Made by a program: the position numbers and the translations under genes. A DNA stretch of 64,000 nucleotides from contig NZ_JANHMQ010000003.1 of the NCBI RefSeq assembly GCF_024609325.1, forward strand, positions 186,001 through 250,000, in the 5' to 3' direction. This DNA is from Geothrix fuzhouensis. GTDB taxonomy: Bacteria > Acidobacteriota > Holophagae > Holophagales > Holophagaceae. Numbering within the stretch: the stretch's first letter is position 1; the number at the start of each line of letters is the position of its first letter. Positions 57,452 through 64,000 of this stretch are shown here, in pieces. The notes under the pieces are model-generated. The model saw nothing but the letters and a program-made list of their open reading frames with translations. It ran no database searches and was not told the DNA's origin.

Positions 57452-58620
57452 GGACACCCAAAAGATCGGACCCTGGTTCGGACCCATCCTTCAGCATGAC
57501 GCCTTGCGGCCCGGTCTGCATCCAGCACCTGGGGGAGGGACTCCAGAGGCTGGGCGGGAATCTGGGTCAAGGTGTCCCGGTTGCAGGCCTGGATGTCCCA
57601 GAACCCAAGCTGCCCTTGGAGGAAAGCGGCCACGGCCACCTCGTTGGCGGCATTCAGCAGGGCCGGGGCCGTGCCCCCCTCCCGCAGGGCCTCGAAGGCC
57701 AGGCCCAGGCAGGGAAAGCGGGTCAGGTCCGGGGCCTCGAAGGTCCAGGCGCGGGCCTCCTCCCAGGGGTACGGCGCCACGGGGCCCGGCTGCTTGTCGG
57801 GGAAGAGCAGGCAGTACTGGATGGGCAGCTTCATGTCGTTGGCGCAGACCTGCAGCTGGTAGCTGCCGTCGTGGAAGCCCACCATGGCGTGGACCTGGCT
57901 CTGGGGATGCACCGTGACGGCCACCTGGTCGGCCGTGAGCCCGAAGAGGACCGAGGCCTCGATGACCTCCAGCCCCTTGTTCATGAGCGTGGCGCTGTCG
58001 ATGGTGATCTTGGGGCCCATCTTCCAGGTGGGATGGTTGAGCGCCTCCTCGATGGTGGCGGCCTGGATGCGGGCCAGGGGCCAGTCGCGAAACGGCCCGC
58101 CGCTGGCGGTGATGCGCACCTCGCGGATGGAGGCCGGGTCGCGCCCATCCAGCAGCTGGTGCAGGGCGGCGTGCTCGCTGTCCACGGGCAGCAGCTCGCC
58201 GCCACCGGCGCGCGCGGCCTCGTGCATGAGGGCGCCGCCCACCACCAGGGATTCCTTGTTGGCCACGCAGACCCGGCGACCGGCGCGGAGCGCGGCCTCG
58301 GTGCTGGCCAGCCCCGCGCTGCCCACGATGGCGGCCACCACCGTGTCGGCGTCGGGGTGCAGCGCGCAGGCGAGGAGGCCCTCGTCGCCCCAGTGCAGCT
58401 CGGGGTGATAGGAGAGGCTGGTCCGCAGCCAGGCGGCATCCGCCTGGGAGCCCACGGACACGCAGCGGGGCCGGAAGGTCTCGCATTGCGCCTTCAGCAG
58501 CTCCCGATTCCGTCCCCCCGCCAGGGCCGCCACGGACAACCGCCCGGGATGGGCCTGCACGACATCCAACGTGGAAGTGCCGATGCTCCCGGTGGAGCCG
58601 AGGAGGGCGAGGCGCCTCAC
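57448..58620 (-). CDS. dxr: 1-deoxy-D-xylulose 5-phosphate reductoisomerase
   Basis: A 390-residue enzyme of the MEP isoprenoid pathway that makes MEP from DXP with NADPH. LALLGSTGSIGTSTLDVV is the NADPH site; ANKESLVVGG, DSEHAALHQLL, ITASGGPFRD and HPTWKMGPKITIDSATLMNKGLE carry metal and substrate residues. Start is GTG at 58620, one base after the cdsA stop; upstream in-frame sequence belongs to cdsA. It supplies the precursor chain that UppS extends. Confidence 0.96.
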   Translation of the reverse strand: MRRLALLGSTGSIGTSTLDVVQAHPGRLSVAALAGGRNRELLKAQCETFRPRCVSVGSQADAAWLRTSLSYHPELHWGDEGLLACALHPDADTVVAAIVGSAGLASTEAALRAGRRVCVANKESLVVGGALMHEAARAGGGELLPVDSEHAALHQLLDGRDPASIREVRITASGGPFRDWPLARIQAATIEEALNHPTWKMGPKITIDSATLMNKGLEVIEASVLFGLTADQVAVTVHPQSQVHAMVGFHDGSYQLQVCANDMKLPIQYCLLFPDKQPGPVAPYPWEEARAWTFEAPDLTRFPCLGLAFEALREGGTAPALLNAANEVAVAAFLQGQLGFWDIQACNRDTLTQIPAQPLESLPQVLDADRAARRHAEGWVRTRVRSFGCP

Positions 58621-58621
58621 G

Positions 58622-59509
58622 TCAATTGAACCCGTGCACGAAGTGCACGTAGGCATACAGGACGGGTGCCGCGAACACCAGGCTGTCCACGCGGTCCAGC
58701 ACCCCGCCATGGCCGGGGATGCTCACGCCACCCATGCAGGAGTCCTTCACGCCCGCGCTACGCTTCCAGGTGCTTTCCACCAGATCGCCCAACTGGCCCG
58801 CGATGCCCAGCAGGAGGCCCAGGGCCACCACGTCCACCAGGGACCACTCGGGGCAGACAGTGGCGTGCATGAGCCAGGCGCCCAGGAGGTTGCCACCCAG
58901 GTTGCCAAGGGCGCCTTCCCAGCTCTTCTTGGGGCTGACGCGGCGCGCGAGCTTGTGTTTGCCGAGGTAGCTGCCCACGAAGTAGGCGGCGGTGTCGCCG
59001 AACCACGTGATGATGAAGAGCGCGAGGATGAAGCGGCTGCCGGTTTTCGGCAGGGAACCCTGGAGCATGAACAGCTTCTGCTGGAAGCCCAGGCCGAAAC
59101 CCAAGTAGAGGGCACCGAGCCAGGTGATGGCCTGGCTGGGCAGGGCCTCTTCCAGCTTGGAGTCAAAAAACAGGGCACCGAAGTGGATGGCCAGGCCCCC
59201 CGTGGCAAAGACCAGCCAGAGGGGCAGCGGATCCTGCCCGCCCGTGGCCAGGAAGAAGTGGGCAAGGATGCCCCAGCCCACCAGGGTTCCGGTGGCCAGG
59301 GAAGGATTGAAACCCCGCACCTGGGCCATGAGCGTCATCTCGCGCACACCCATGAGGATGGCCATGGACATGACGACCAGGTACGTCCATGGGGCCCAGG
59401 GCTGGTCGCCGAACCAGAGGAGGCTGAAGAAGAAGGCGCCGAAGACCAGGGCCGTGGTGACGCGCACGGTCATGTTCTTCGTGTCCACCTTGGGTGTGGT
59501 CCGTTCCAT
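58622..59509 (-). CDS. cdsA: Phosphatidate cytidylyltransferase
   Basis: A 295-residue membrane enzyme making CDP-diacylglycerol. About seven helices; the C-terminal signature appears around RRVSPKKSWEGALGNLGGN and KDSCMGGVSIPGHGGVLDRVDSLVFAAP. ATG at 59509 shares one base with the uppS stop (TGATG), so the two are translationally linked. It stands between uppS and dxr in a standard envelope operon. Confidence 0.95.
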   Translation of the reverse strand: MERTTPKVDTKNMTVRVTTALVFGAFFFSLLWFGDQPWAPWTYLVVMSMAILMGVREMTLMAQVRGFNPSLATGTLVGWGILAHFFLATGGQDPLPLWLVFATGGLAIHFGALFFDSKLEEALPSQAITWLGALYLGFGLGFQQKLFMLQGSLPKTGSRFILALFIITWFGDTAAYFVGSYLGKHKLARRVSPKKSWEGALGNLGGNLLGAWLMHATVCPEWSLVDVVALGLLLGIAGQLGDLVESTWKRSAGVKDSCMGGVSIPGHGGVLDRVDSLVFAAPVLYAYVHFVHGFN

Positions 59510-60195
59510 CAGATCCCCCCGAAGCGCCGTTCACGCTGGGTGTAGTCCTCGAGCGCTTCCTTCAGCTCCGCGGGGCCGAAGTCCGGCCACAGGAGATCGG
59601 TCATGTAGAGTTCAGCGTACGCCGACTGCCAAAGCAGGAAATTGGAAATCCGGTGTTCGCCGCTGGTGCGGATGAGCAGGTCCACGTCGGGCACCCCGGC
59701 GGTCCAGAGACGGGCGCCCAGCGCGGCCTCGTCCACCTGCTCGGGACGGAGGCCGTCCTCCACGCAGCGCCGGGCCGCCTGGGCCAGCTCCAACCGGGAG
59801 CCGTAGTTCACAGCCAGATGGAAAGTCATGCCTGAGTTGGGGGCGGTGGCCGCCTCCAGTGCCCTCATGTCGGCCTGGATGCCGGCAGGCATGCCTTCCA
59901 AGGCTCCCAGGTGGTGGAACCGGATGCCTTTCCGGGACAACTGATGGACGAACATGCGGAGGTACATGCGGAGGAGAGCCATGAGGGCCCCCACCTCCAG
60001 AGCCGGGCGCTTCCAGTTCTCGGTGGAGAAGGCGTAGAGGCTCAGGTGCCGGATGCCCGCATCCGAGGCGGCCTCGAGGATGCGCTCCACCGCCTGCACC
60101 CCGGCCTTGTGCCCCTTGATGCGCGGCCACCCCCGTTGCGCCGCCCAGCGGCCGTTGCCGTCCATAATGATGGCGACATGGGTTGGCACGGTCAT
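59509..60195 (-). CDS. uppS: Undecaprenyl diphosphate synthase
   Basis: A 228-residue cis-prenyltransferase. HVAIIMDGNGRWA is the catalytic Asp motif, with GHKAGVQAVERI, LTYAF-like LSLYAFSTENWKRP, NYGSRLEL and DLLIRTSGEHRISNFLLWQ. It makes the C55 lipid carrier for peptidoglycan. ATG at 60195 has GGGAG six bases upstream and overlaps (ATGA) the stop of a 36-codon ORF whose own start repeats the first ten uppS codons. That upstream array is unusual and may tune expression. Confidence 0.96.
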   Translation of the reverse strand: MTVPTHVAIIMDGNGRWAAQRGWPRIKGHKAGVQAVERILEAASDAGIRHLSLYAFSTENWKRPALEVGALMALLRMYLRMFVHQLSRKGIRFHHLGALEGMPAGIQADMRALEAATAPNSGMTFHLAVNYGSRLELAQAARRCVEDGLRPEQVDEAALGARLWTAGVPDVDLLIRTSGEHRISNFLLWQSAYAELYMTDLLWPDFGPAELKEALEDYTQRERRFGGI

Positions 60196-60302
60196 CGCGA
60201 GCTCCCGGACGAGTGGAAGCCTGTCACCCCCACGTGGCCGGCCTCGCATATGCCCGCAGGGCATACCGAGATAATGATGGCGACATGGGTTGGCACGGTC
60301 AT
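60192..60302 (-). CDS. Upstream ORF, UppS N-terminal copy 1
   Basis: A 36-residue frame starting MTVPTHVAIII, identical to UppS for ten residues and then reading SVCPAGICEAGHVG. It has GGGAG six bases before ATG 60302 and ends with TGA overlapping the uppS start (ATGA). Probably a coupling or leader ORF created by the duplication, not an enzyme. Confidence 0.55.
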   Translation of the reverse strand: MTVPTHVAIIISVCPAGICEAGHVGVTGFHSSGSSR

Positions 60303-60409
60303 CGTGTGCTCCCGGACGAGTGGAAGCCTGTCACCCCCACGTGACCGGCCTCGCATATGCCCGCAGGGCATACCGAGATAATGATGGCGACATGGGTCGG
60401 GATGCGCAT
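60299..60409 (-). CDS. Upstream ORF, UppS N-terminal copy 2
   Basis: A 36-residue frame starting MRIPTHVAIII and ending TGFHSSGSTR, nearly the same peptide as the next ORF. Its TGA overlaps the start of that ORF (ATGA). The ribosome site (AGG) is weaker. Confidence 0.5.
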   Translation of the reverse strand: MRIPTHVAIIISVCPAGICEAGHVGVTGFHSSGSTR

Positions 60410-60416
60410 CGCGTGC

Positions 60417-60515
60417 CTAGCGACCGGTCTGACCGGCTGGTTTCGCGTGGCCGACCTCGCGCATGCCTGGAGGGCATACCGAGAAAATGATCGCGACGTG
60501 GGTCGGGACGGTCAT
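60417..60515 (-). CDS. Upstream ORF, UppS N-terminal copy 3 (diverged)
   Basis: A 32-residue frame starting MTVPTHVAIIF, then diverging (SVCPPGMREVGHAKP). It stops with TAG seven bases before the next ORF's ATG, so the overlap is lost. First ORF met by ribosomes in this array. Confidence 0.45.
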   Translation of the reverse strand: MTVPTHVAIIFSVCPPGMREVGHAKPAGQTGR

Positions 60516-60639
60516 CCGCCGGAAACCTCGGAAAGGTGAAAAAGATCATGCTAGCACGTGGCCTGCCGTAGAGCTGGGAAGCGGCTAGTCTTCCAAAGCC
60601 CCGTGATAGGCTTGACTCCACTTTTTCCCTGGCGAACCC

Positions 60640-63051
60640 ATGGTTCAGTTCAATACCCGTGCCAATGAGATCCTGCTCAAGCTGGTCTACTACGGGCCGG
60701 GGTTATCGGGCAAGACGACCAATCTGCAGTCCCTGCACGCCATGTGCTCGGACCGGCAGCGGGGCGAGCTGTTCTCCGTCAACACCCAAGAGGACCGCAC
60801 CCTCTTTTTCGACCTGCTGCCCATCAACCTGGGCTACATCTACGGCAATTCCATCCACCTGCAGATCTACACGGTGCCGGGCCAGGTGCAGTACGACGCC
60901 AGCCGCCGGGTGGTGCTGGGCGGCGCAGATGGCGTGGTCTTCGTGGCGGATTCCAGTGAAGCCAAGATGCAGGACAACGTGGATTCGCTGTCGAACCTGT
61001 ACCACAACCTCAATGCGAACCGCCTGAACATCAAACAGATACCCTTCATCCTCCAGTACAACAAACGGGACCTGCCGGACGCCATGGCCGTGGGTGTCAT
61101 GAATCGCCGCCTGAATTTCCGCAGCGTTCCCTACTTCGAATCCGTCGCCAACCGCGGGACCGGCGTGCTGGACACCTTCCTGGCCATTACCCGGGAGACG
61201 GTGGCCTACACCTTCAAGAAGTACCATCTGGACAAGAAGATCAAAGACTTCGACGAGATGCTCACCCTCATCGAATCCAACGTGCGCACCACCCTGCGGG
61301 AGCCTCCGATTCCTGCGCAGGCGGCCGCGGGGCCCGCCGCGGACCCGGTCCCCACCGCGGATGCGACGGTGCTGAAGCACGGCAACGTGAGTGTCGCCGA
61401 TCTCCAGCCGGGCCAGGCGGCGGATCCCCAGGAGCTGCTGGAAAACGCGCTCAAGTCGAACATGGAGACCGCCCGGCTCTATTCGGAGCTGAAGCAGGTC
61501 AAGGAGTCTCTGGAAAAGAAGAACGAGGAGCTGAGCCAGCTCTACGCCCAACTGGAGCGCGTGAACCAGGACAACCACAAGACCCGGAAGTACCTGGAGG
61601 GCCTCGTCCAGAACATGGGCGAGGCGGTGGTTTCCTTCGCGCCTGACGGGAAGATCCTCACTTGGAACGTGGCGGCCGAGCGCATCTTCGGCTACACCCG
61701 GGCCGAGATTGTGGGCCGCAGCATCTCCCAGCTCTCGCCCAGTCACCTGGTGGGCGAACTGGATCAGATCACGCATCAGGTCAGCCGCGGCCAGGTGGTT
61801 CGCGACCCTGAGACGGTGCGCCTCCGCAAAGGGGGCGGGGCCTTCCCGGCCAGCATCACCTACGCCCCGGTGCGCGGTGCCGACGACCGTGTGCTCGCCC
61901 TGTCGGCGCTCGTGCGCGATACCAGTGAGACCCAGGCCCTGGAAGAGCAGCTGGTCCACTCGCAGAAACACGAGGCCCTGGGGCGGCTGGTCCCGGCCCT
62001 CTTCCACGAGGCCTCAAACCGGCTCACCCCCGTGCTGCTGGAAGCCCGGCTCATTTCTGAATCCGCCATGGATCCCCACCAGGCCGAGCAGGCGGCCCGC
62101 CTGGTGAAGGCGGTGGATTCGGTGCAGAGCCTGCTGGGGCCCCTCCAGACCGTGCTGAACCCCCCGGCGCCGAAGCGGGTCCGAGCCCAGCTGAACCTGG
62201 TGCTCCAGGAGGCCGTGGCCCTCGTGGAGGTGAAGGCCCGGCGCATGGAGGTCTCCCTGGACCTCAATCTGGATCCGGCCCTGCCCGAGGCGGCCTTCGA
62301 TCCGGACCTCATGAGACAGGCCCTGACGAACCTGCTTTTGAACGGGCTCCAGGCCATGGCCACGGCTACGACGAGGCGGCTGCGCATCGCCACCCGGGCG
62401 GTGGACGGTCAGGTGCAGGTGGTGATCCAGGATTCGGGGGCCACCCTGCCCGAGGCTGGGCTGGAGGATCTCTTCGACGCCGCTTCGGCCGCCACGCCGG
62501 AAGCCCTGGGCCTTCCGGTGGCGAGCATCATCCTCCGCCAGCACGGCGGTCGGCTCACGGTGCGAAGCCAGGAGGGCCTGGGGAACGCCTATCTCCTGGA
62601 GCTGCCTCTGCAGGCGGAATCGGAAATGCCGGAGGTTTTGGCGGCCCCCTTGGTGCAAATCCCCGGCCTGCAGGGTCGCCGGGCTCTGGTGGTGGACGAC
62701 GAGGCCTTCCTGCTGGAGTGCCTGGTGGACGCGCTCCAGCTCTGGGGCCTGGAGGTCACGTCCGCCGGCCGGGGTGAGGAGGCGATCCAATGCCTCGAGG
62801 CGGGTGCCTTCGATCTGATCGTTTCCGATATCCGGATGCCCGGCCTTTCGGGCGTGGACCTCTTCGAGTGGCTGCGCGCCCAGCGCCCCGCCATGACCCG
62901 GCGCATCCTCTACACCACGGGCGATTCGTTTGATGCGAAGACCCGTGGCTTCCTAGAGGCCAATCAGGTGCCCTATCTGGGTAAACCTTTCGATCTAAAG
63001 CAACTAAGACAAAGCCTGGAGCATTTGCTAGAGACTCCGATCGAGGCGTAA
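60640..63051 (+). CDS. MglA-like GTPase fused to PAS, kinase-like and receiver domains
   Basis: An 803-residue fusion. Residues 1-200 are an MglA-type small GTPase: P-loop GPGLSGKTTN (19-28), TVPGQVQYDASRR (switch region), NKRD (141-144). A coiled coil spans about 265-320, a PAS domain about 320-435, a HisKA-like helix pair with His456 in LFHEASNRL, then a HATPase-like fold and a receiver (DDE 686-688, Asp730 in SDIRMPG, Lys in LGKPF). The ATPase part lacks DxGxG (DSGATLP) and GTGLGL (ALGLPVA), so catalysis is doubtful. MglA proteins set polarity and motility; a role as polarity-linked signalling hub is inference. Confidence 0.88.
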   Translation: MVQFNTRANEILLKLVYYGPGLSGKTTNLQSLHAMCSDRQRGELFSVNTQEDRTLFFDLLPINLGYIYGNSIHLQIYTVPGQVQYDASRRVVLGGADGVVFVADSSEAKMQDNVDSLSNLYHNLNANRLNIKQIPFILQYNKRDLPDAMAVGVMNRRLNFRSVPYFESVANRGTGVLDTFLAITRETVAYTFKKYHLDKKIKDFDEMLTLIESNVRTTLREPPIPAQAAAGPAADPVPTADATVLKHGNVSVADLQPGQAADPQELLENALKSNMETARLYSELKQVKESLEKKNEELSQLYAQLERVNQDNHKTRKYLEGLVQNMGEAVVSFAPDGKILTWNVAAERIFGYTRAEIVGRSISQLSPSHLVGELDQITHQVSRGQVVRDPETVRLRKGGGAFPASITYAPVRGADDRVLALSALVRDTSETQALEEQLVHSQKHEALGRLVPALFHEASNRLTPVLLEARLISESAMDPHQAEQAARLVKAVDSVQSLLGPLQTVLNPPAPKRVRAQLNLVLQEAVALVEVKARRMEVSLDLNLDPALPEAAFDPDLMRQALTNLLLNGLQAMATATTRRLRIATRAVDGQVQVVIQDSGATLPEAGLEDLFDAASAATPEALGLPVASIILRQHGGRLTVRSQEGLGNAYLLELPLQAESEMPEVLAAPLVQIPGLQGRRALVVDDEAFLLECLVDALQLWGLEVTSAGRGEEAIQCLEAGAFDLIVSDIRMPGLSGVDLFEWLRAQRPAMTRRILYTTGDSFDAKTRGFLEANQVPYLGKPFDLKQLRQSLEHLLETPIEA

Positions 63052-63108
63052 CGCTTATTCCTGCGGCATACTGGAGCCTCTCATCGCACCCTCAACGAGG
63101 AGCCTCCT

Positions 63109-64000
63109 ATGCAGCGCCGCTGGGTTTTGGCAGTCATCGTGAGTTCGGGCCTCCTGGCCCAGACGCCCCCTCCAGTTCCTCCGCCTCCGGCGCCGGCTCC
63201 CGCGCCAACCACCGATCCGGCCCAGGTCCCACCCCAGGCCCCTCCAACCGAGCCCAAGCCCGCCGAGATGAAGGTGGAGGTTCCGGTGGTGCCGAAACCG
63301 GAACCGCAGCCAGAACCAAACGCGTTCAACCAACTTCGTCCCAGCCAGCGGAAGCTGGCTTACACGCTACAGCGGGCCGCCCTCTCCGCTCATGAGCTGG
63401 GCTACTACCGGAGCCACCCCAAGGCCGTGGAGGCCCGCGAGGCCCTTGGCGCCCTCCTGGCCGTGAAGGCCATCCTCCCGGAGAAGGCCTCCGCCGCCAT
63501 CCCCGCCGTCGAGGCCTACCTGGCCAAGGTGCGCGCCCAGCACGGGCTCTACGACGCGGACGGGAAGAAGCTCCTCCTCGAGACCACCTGGAAGAACCTC
63601 CAAACCGCCGCCCGTGCCGCCGCGAAGGCCGACGCCAAGGGGCTGGAGCCGCGCCTCGCCAAGCTGCGGGGCCTCCTGCTCGATCCCAAGGTGGACGCGG
63701 CCGCTCCTACCTGGACTGCGCCCGAACCTCCCGCCAAGGGCAAGAAGGCCAAGGCGGCCAAGGGACCCAAGGCGCCTGAGGGCTTCGCCAACCAGAAGGC
63801 CATCATGGCCCTGTGGGTGAAACGGGCCCAGGCCTGGATCGACAACACCCGACAGGAGGTGGACGTCAAGGGCGAGAAGAAGATGCGCAGCATGCCCGAT
63901 CCCGCGCAGACCAAGGCCCTGAACGCCCTGATGATCTGGCTGGAGAACGAGGACCTCGACCTGCTTCGGGATCCCGGCTTCAGCTGGCTCGATCTGCGCC
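63109..64000 (+). CDS. Secreted protein, 3' end cut by window; possible M49-like
   Basis: At least 297 residues, open at the window edge. A signal peptide (MQRRWVLAVIVSSGLLAQ) is followed by a proline/alanine-rich linker of about 50 residues. The region FNQLRPSQRKLAYTLQRAAL and LYDADGKKLLLETTWKNLQTA vaguely resembles the N-terminal part of dipeptidyl-peptidase III (M49); the catalytic HELLGH would lie outside the window. A Lys/Ala-rich insert (KGKKAKAAKGPKAP) occurs near 205. ATG at 63109 has GAGGAG upstream. Confidence 0.65.
   Translation, partial: MQRRWVLAVIVSSGLLAQTPPPVPPPPAPAPAPTTDPAQVPPQAPPTEPKPAEMKVEVPVVPKPEPQPEPNAFNQLRPSQRKLAYTLQRAALSAHELGYYRSHPKAVEAREALGALLAVKAILPEKASAAIPAVEAYLAKVRAQHGLYDADGKKLLLETTWKNLQTAARAAAKADAKGLEPRLAKLRGLLLDPKVDAAAPTWTAPEPPAKGKKAKAAKGPKAPEGFANQKAIMALWVKRAQAWIDNTRQEVDVKGEKKMRSMPDPAQTKALNALMIWLENEDLDLLRDPGFSWLDLR

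Larger units (their letters stand above)
60164..60516 (-). repeat. 107 bp tandem repeat containing the uppS 5' end
   Basis: Starts of the matching segment ATAATGATGGCGACATGGGT fall at 60164, 60271 and 60378, with a diverged copy at 60484: spacings 107, 107 and 106. The first copy is the beginning of the uppS coding sequence, so the repeat arose by duplicating that 5' end with its ribosome site. Copies nearest the gene are almost identical; the farthest has many changes. Confidence 0.92.

Noticed and set aside
60164-60516. Possible CRISPR array upstream of uppS
   Set aside because: The 107 bp units are contiguous and near-identical without spacers, contain coding sequence of uppS, and no cas gene is present.

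Overview
The window is about 64 kb of compact, G+C-rich bacterial chromosome centred on the replication origin. The origin neighbourhood (gyrA-gyrB-dnaN-oriC-dnaA on the minus strand, rpmH-rnpA-yidC-jag-mnmE-gatB on the plus strand), the MglA-type GTPase fused to signalling domains, paired KimA-type permeases and secreted peptidases would fit an acidobacterium of the Holophaga/Geothrix kind. That placement is inference; no rRNA or tRNA is present to anchor it.

Layout. 0-10 kb: an MFSD1-like transporter divergent from a secreted M4 metalloprotease, a zinc-ribbon/RDD-like protein, two tandem KimA-type potassium importers behind a small DMT protein, lipA, and a 4Fe-4S protein. 10-14.6 kb: Usg-like protein, purB, glyA, a GGCT-fold protein. 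14.6-28 kb: origin region, with DnaA-box-like sites in the dnaA-dnaN spacer and four parS-like palindromes between 14.5 and 34 kb. 28-34 kb: a MetY-like enzyme overlapping a ThiS-like sulfur carrier, a lipoprotein, ribD and ftsY. 34-41.6 kb: a TPR protein, lon, nrdR, OsmC, a CsgG-like/SHOCT protein and rsmB. 41.6-43.4 kb: small membrane proteins and an A+T-richer RelA/SpoT-domain gene flanked by attC-like half sites. 43.5-51.8 kb: M28 peptidase, AcfC-like protein, rsmE, terC, ribF, acyltransferase, marC and gpx. 51.9-64 kb: histidine kinase, VPS10-like protein, the uppS-cdsA-dxr-rseP envelope operon, the MglA/PAS/kinase/receiver fusion, and a truncated secreted protein at the edge.

The most unusual content is not protein. 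(1) Three copies of a 270-331 bp element (10150-10419, 37656-37986, 50186-50460) share a core with several helices that are kept by compensatory changes. Each copy is closed by a perfect 18-19 bp inverted repeat whose sequence differs from copy to copy, and each sits against the start of a neighbouring gene. This is a candidate undescribed structured RNA or palindromic mobile repeat family. (2) The 5' end of uppS is tandemly duplicated with a 107 bp period, giving three short upstream ORFs that begin with copies of the UppS N-terminus; two of them end in ATGA overlaps with the next start codon. (3) The RelA/SpoT gene looks like a lone integron cassette.
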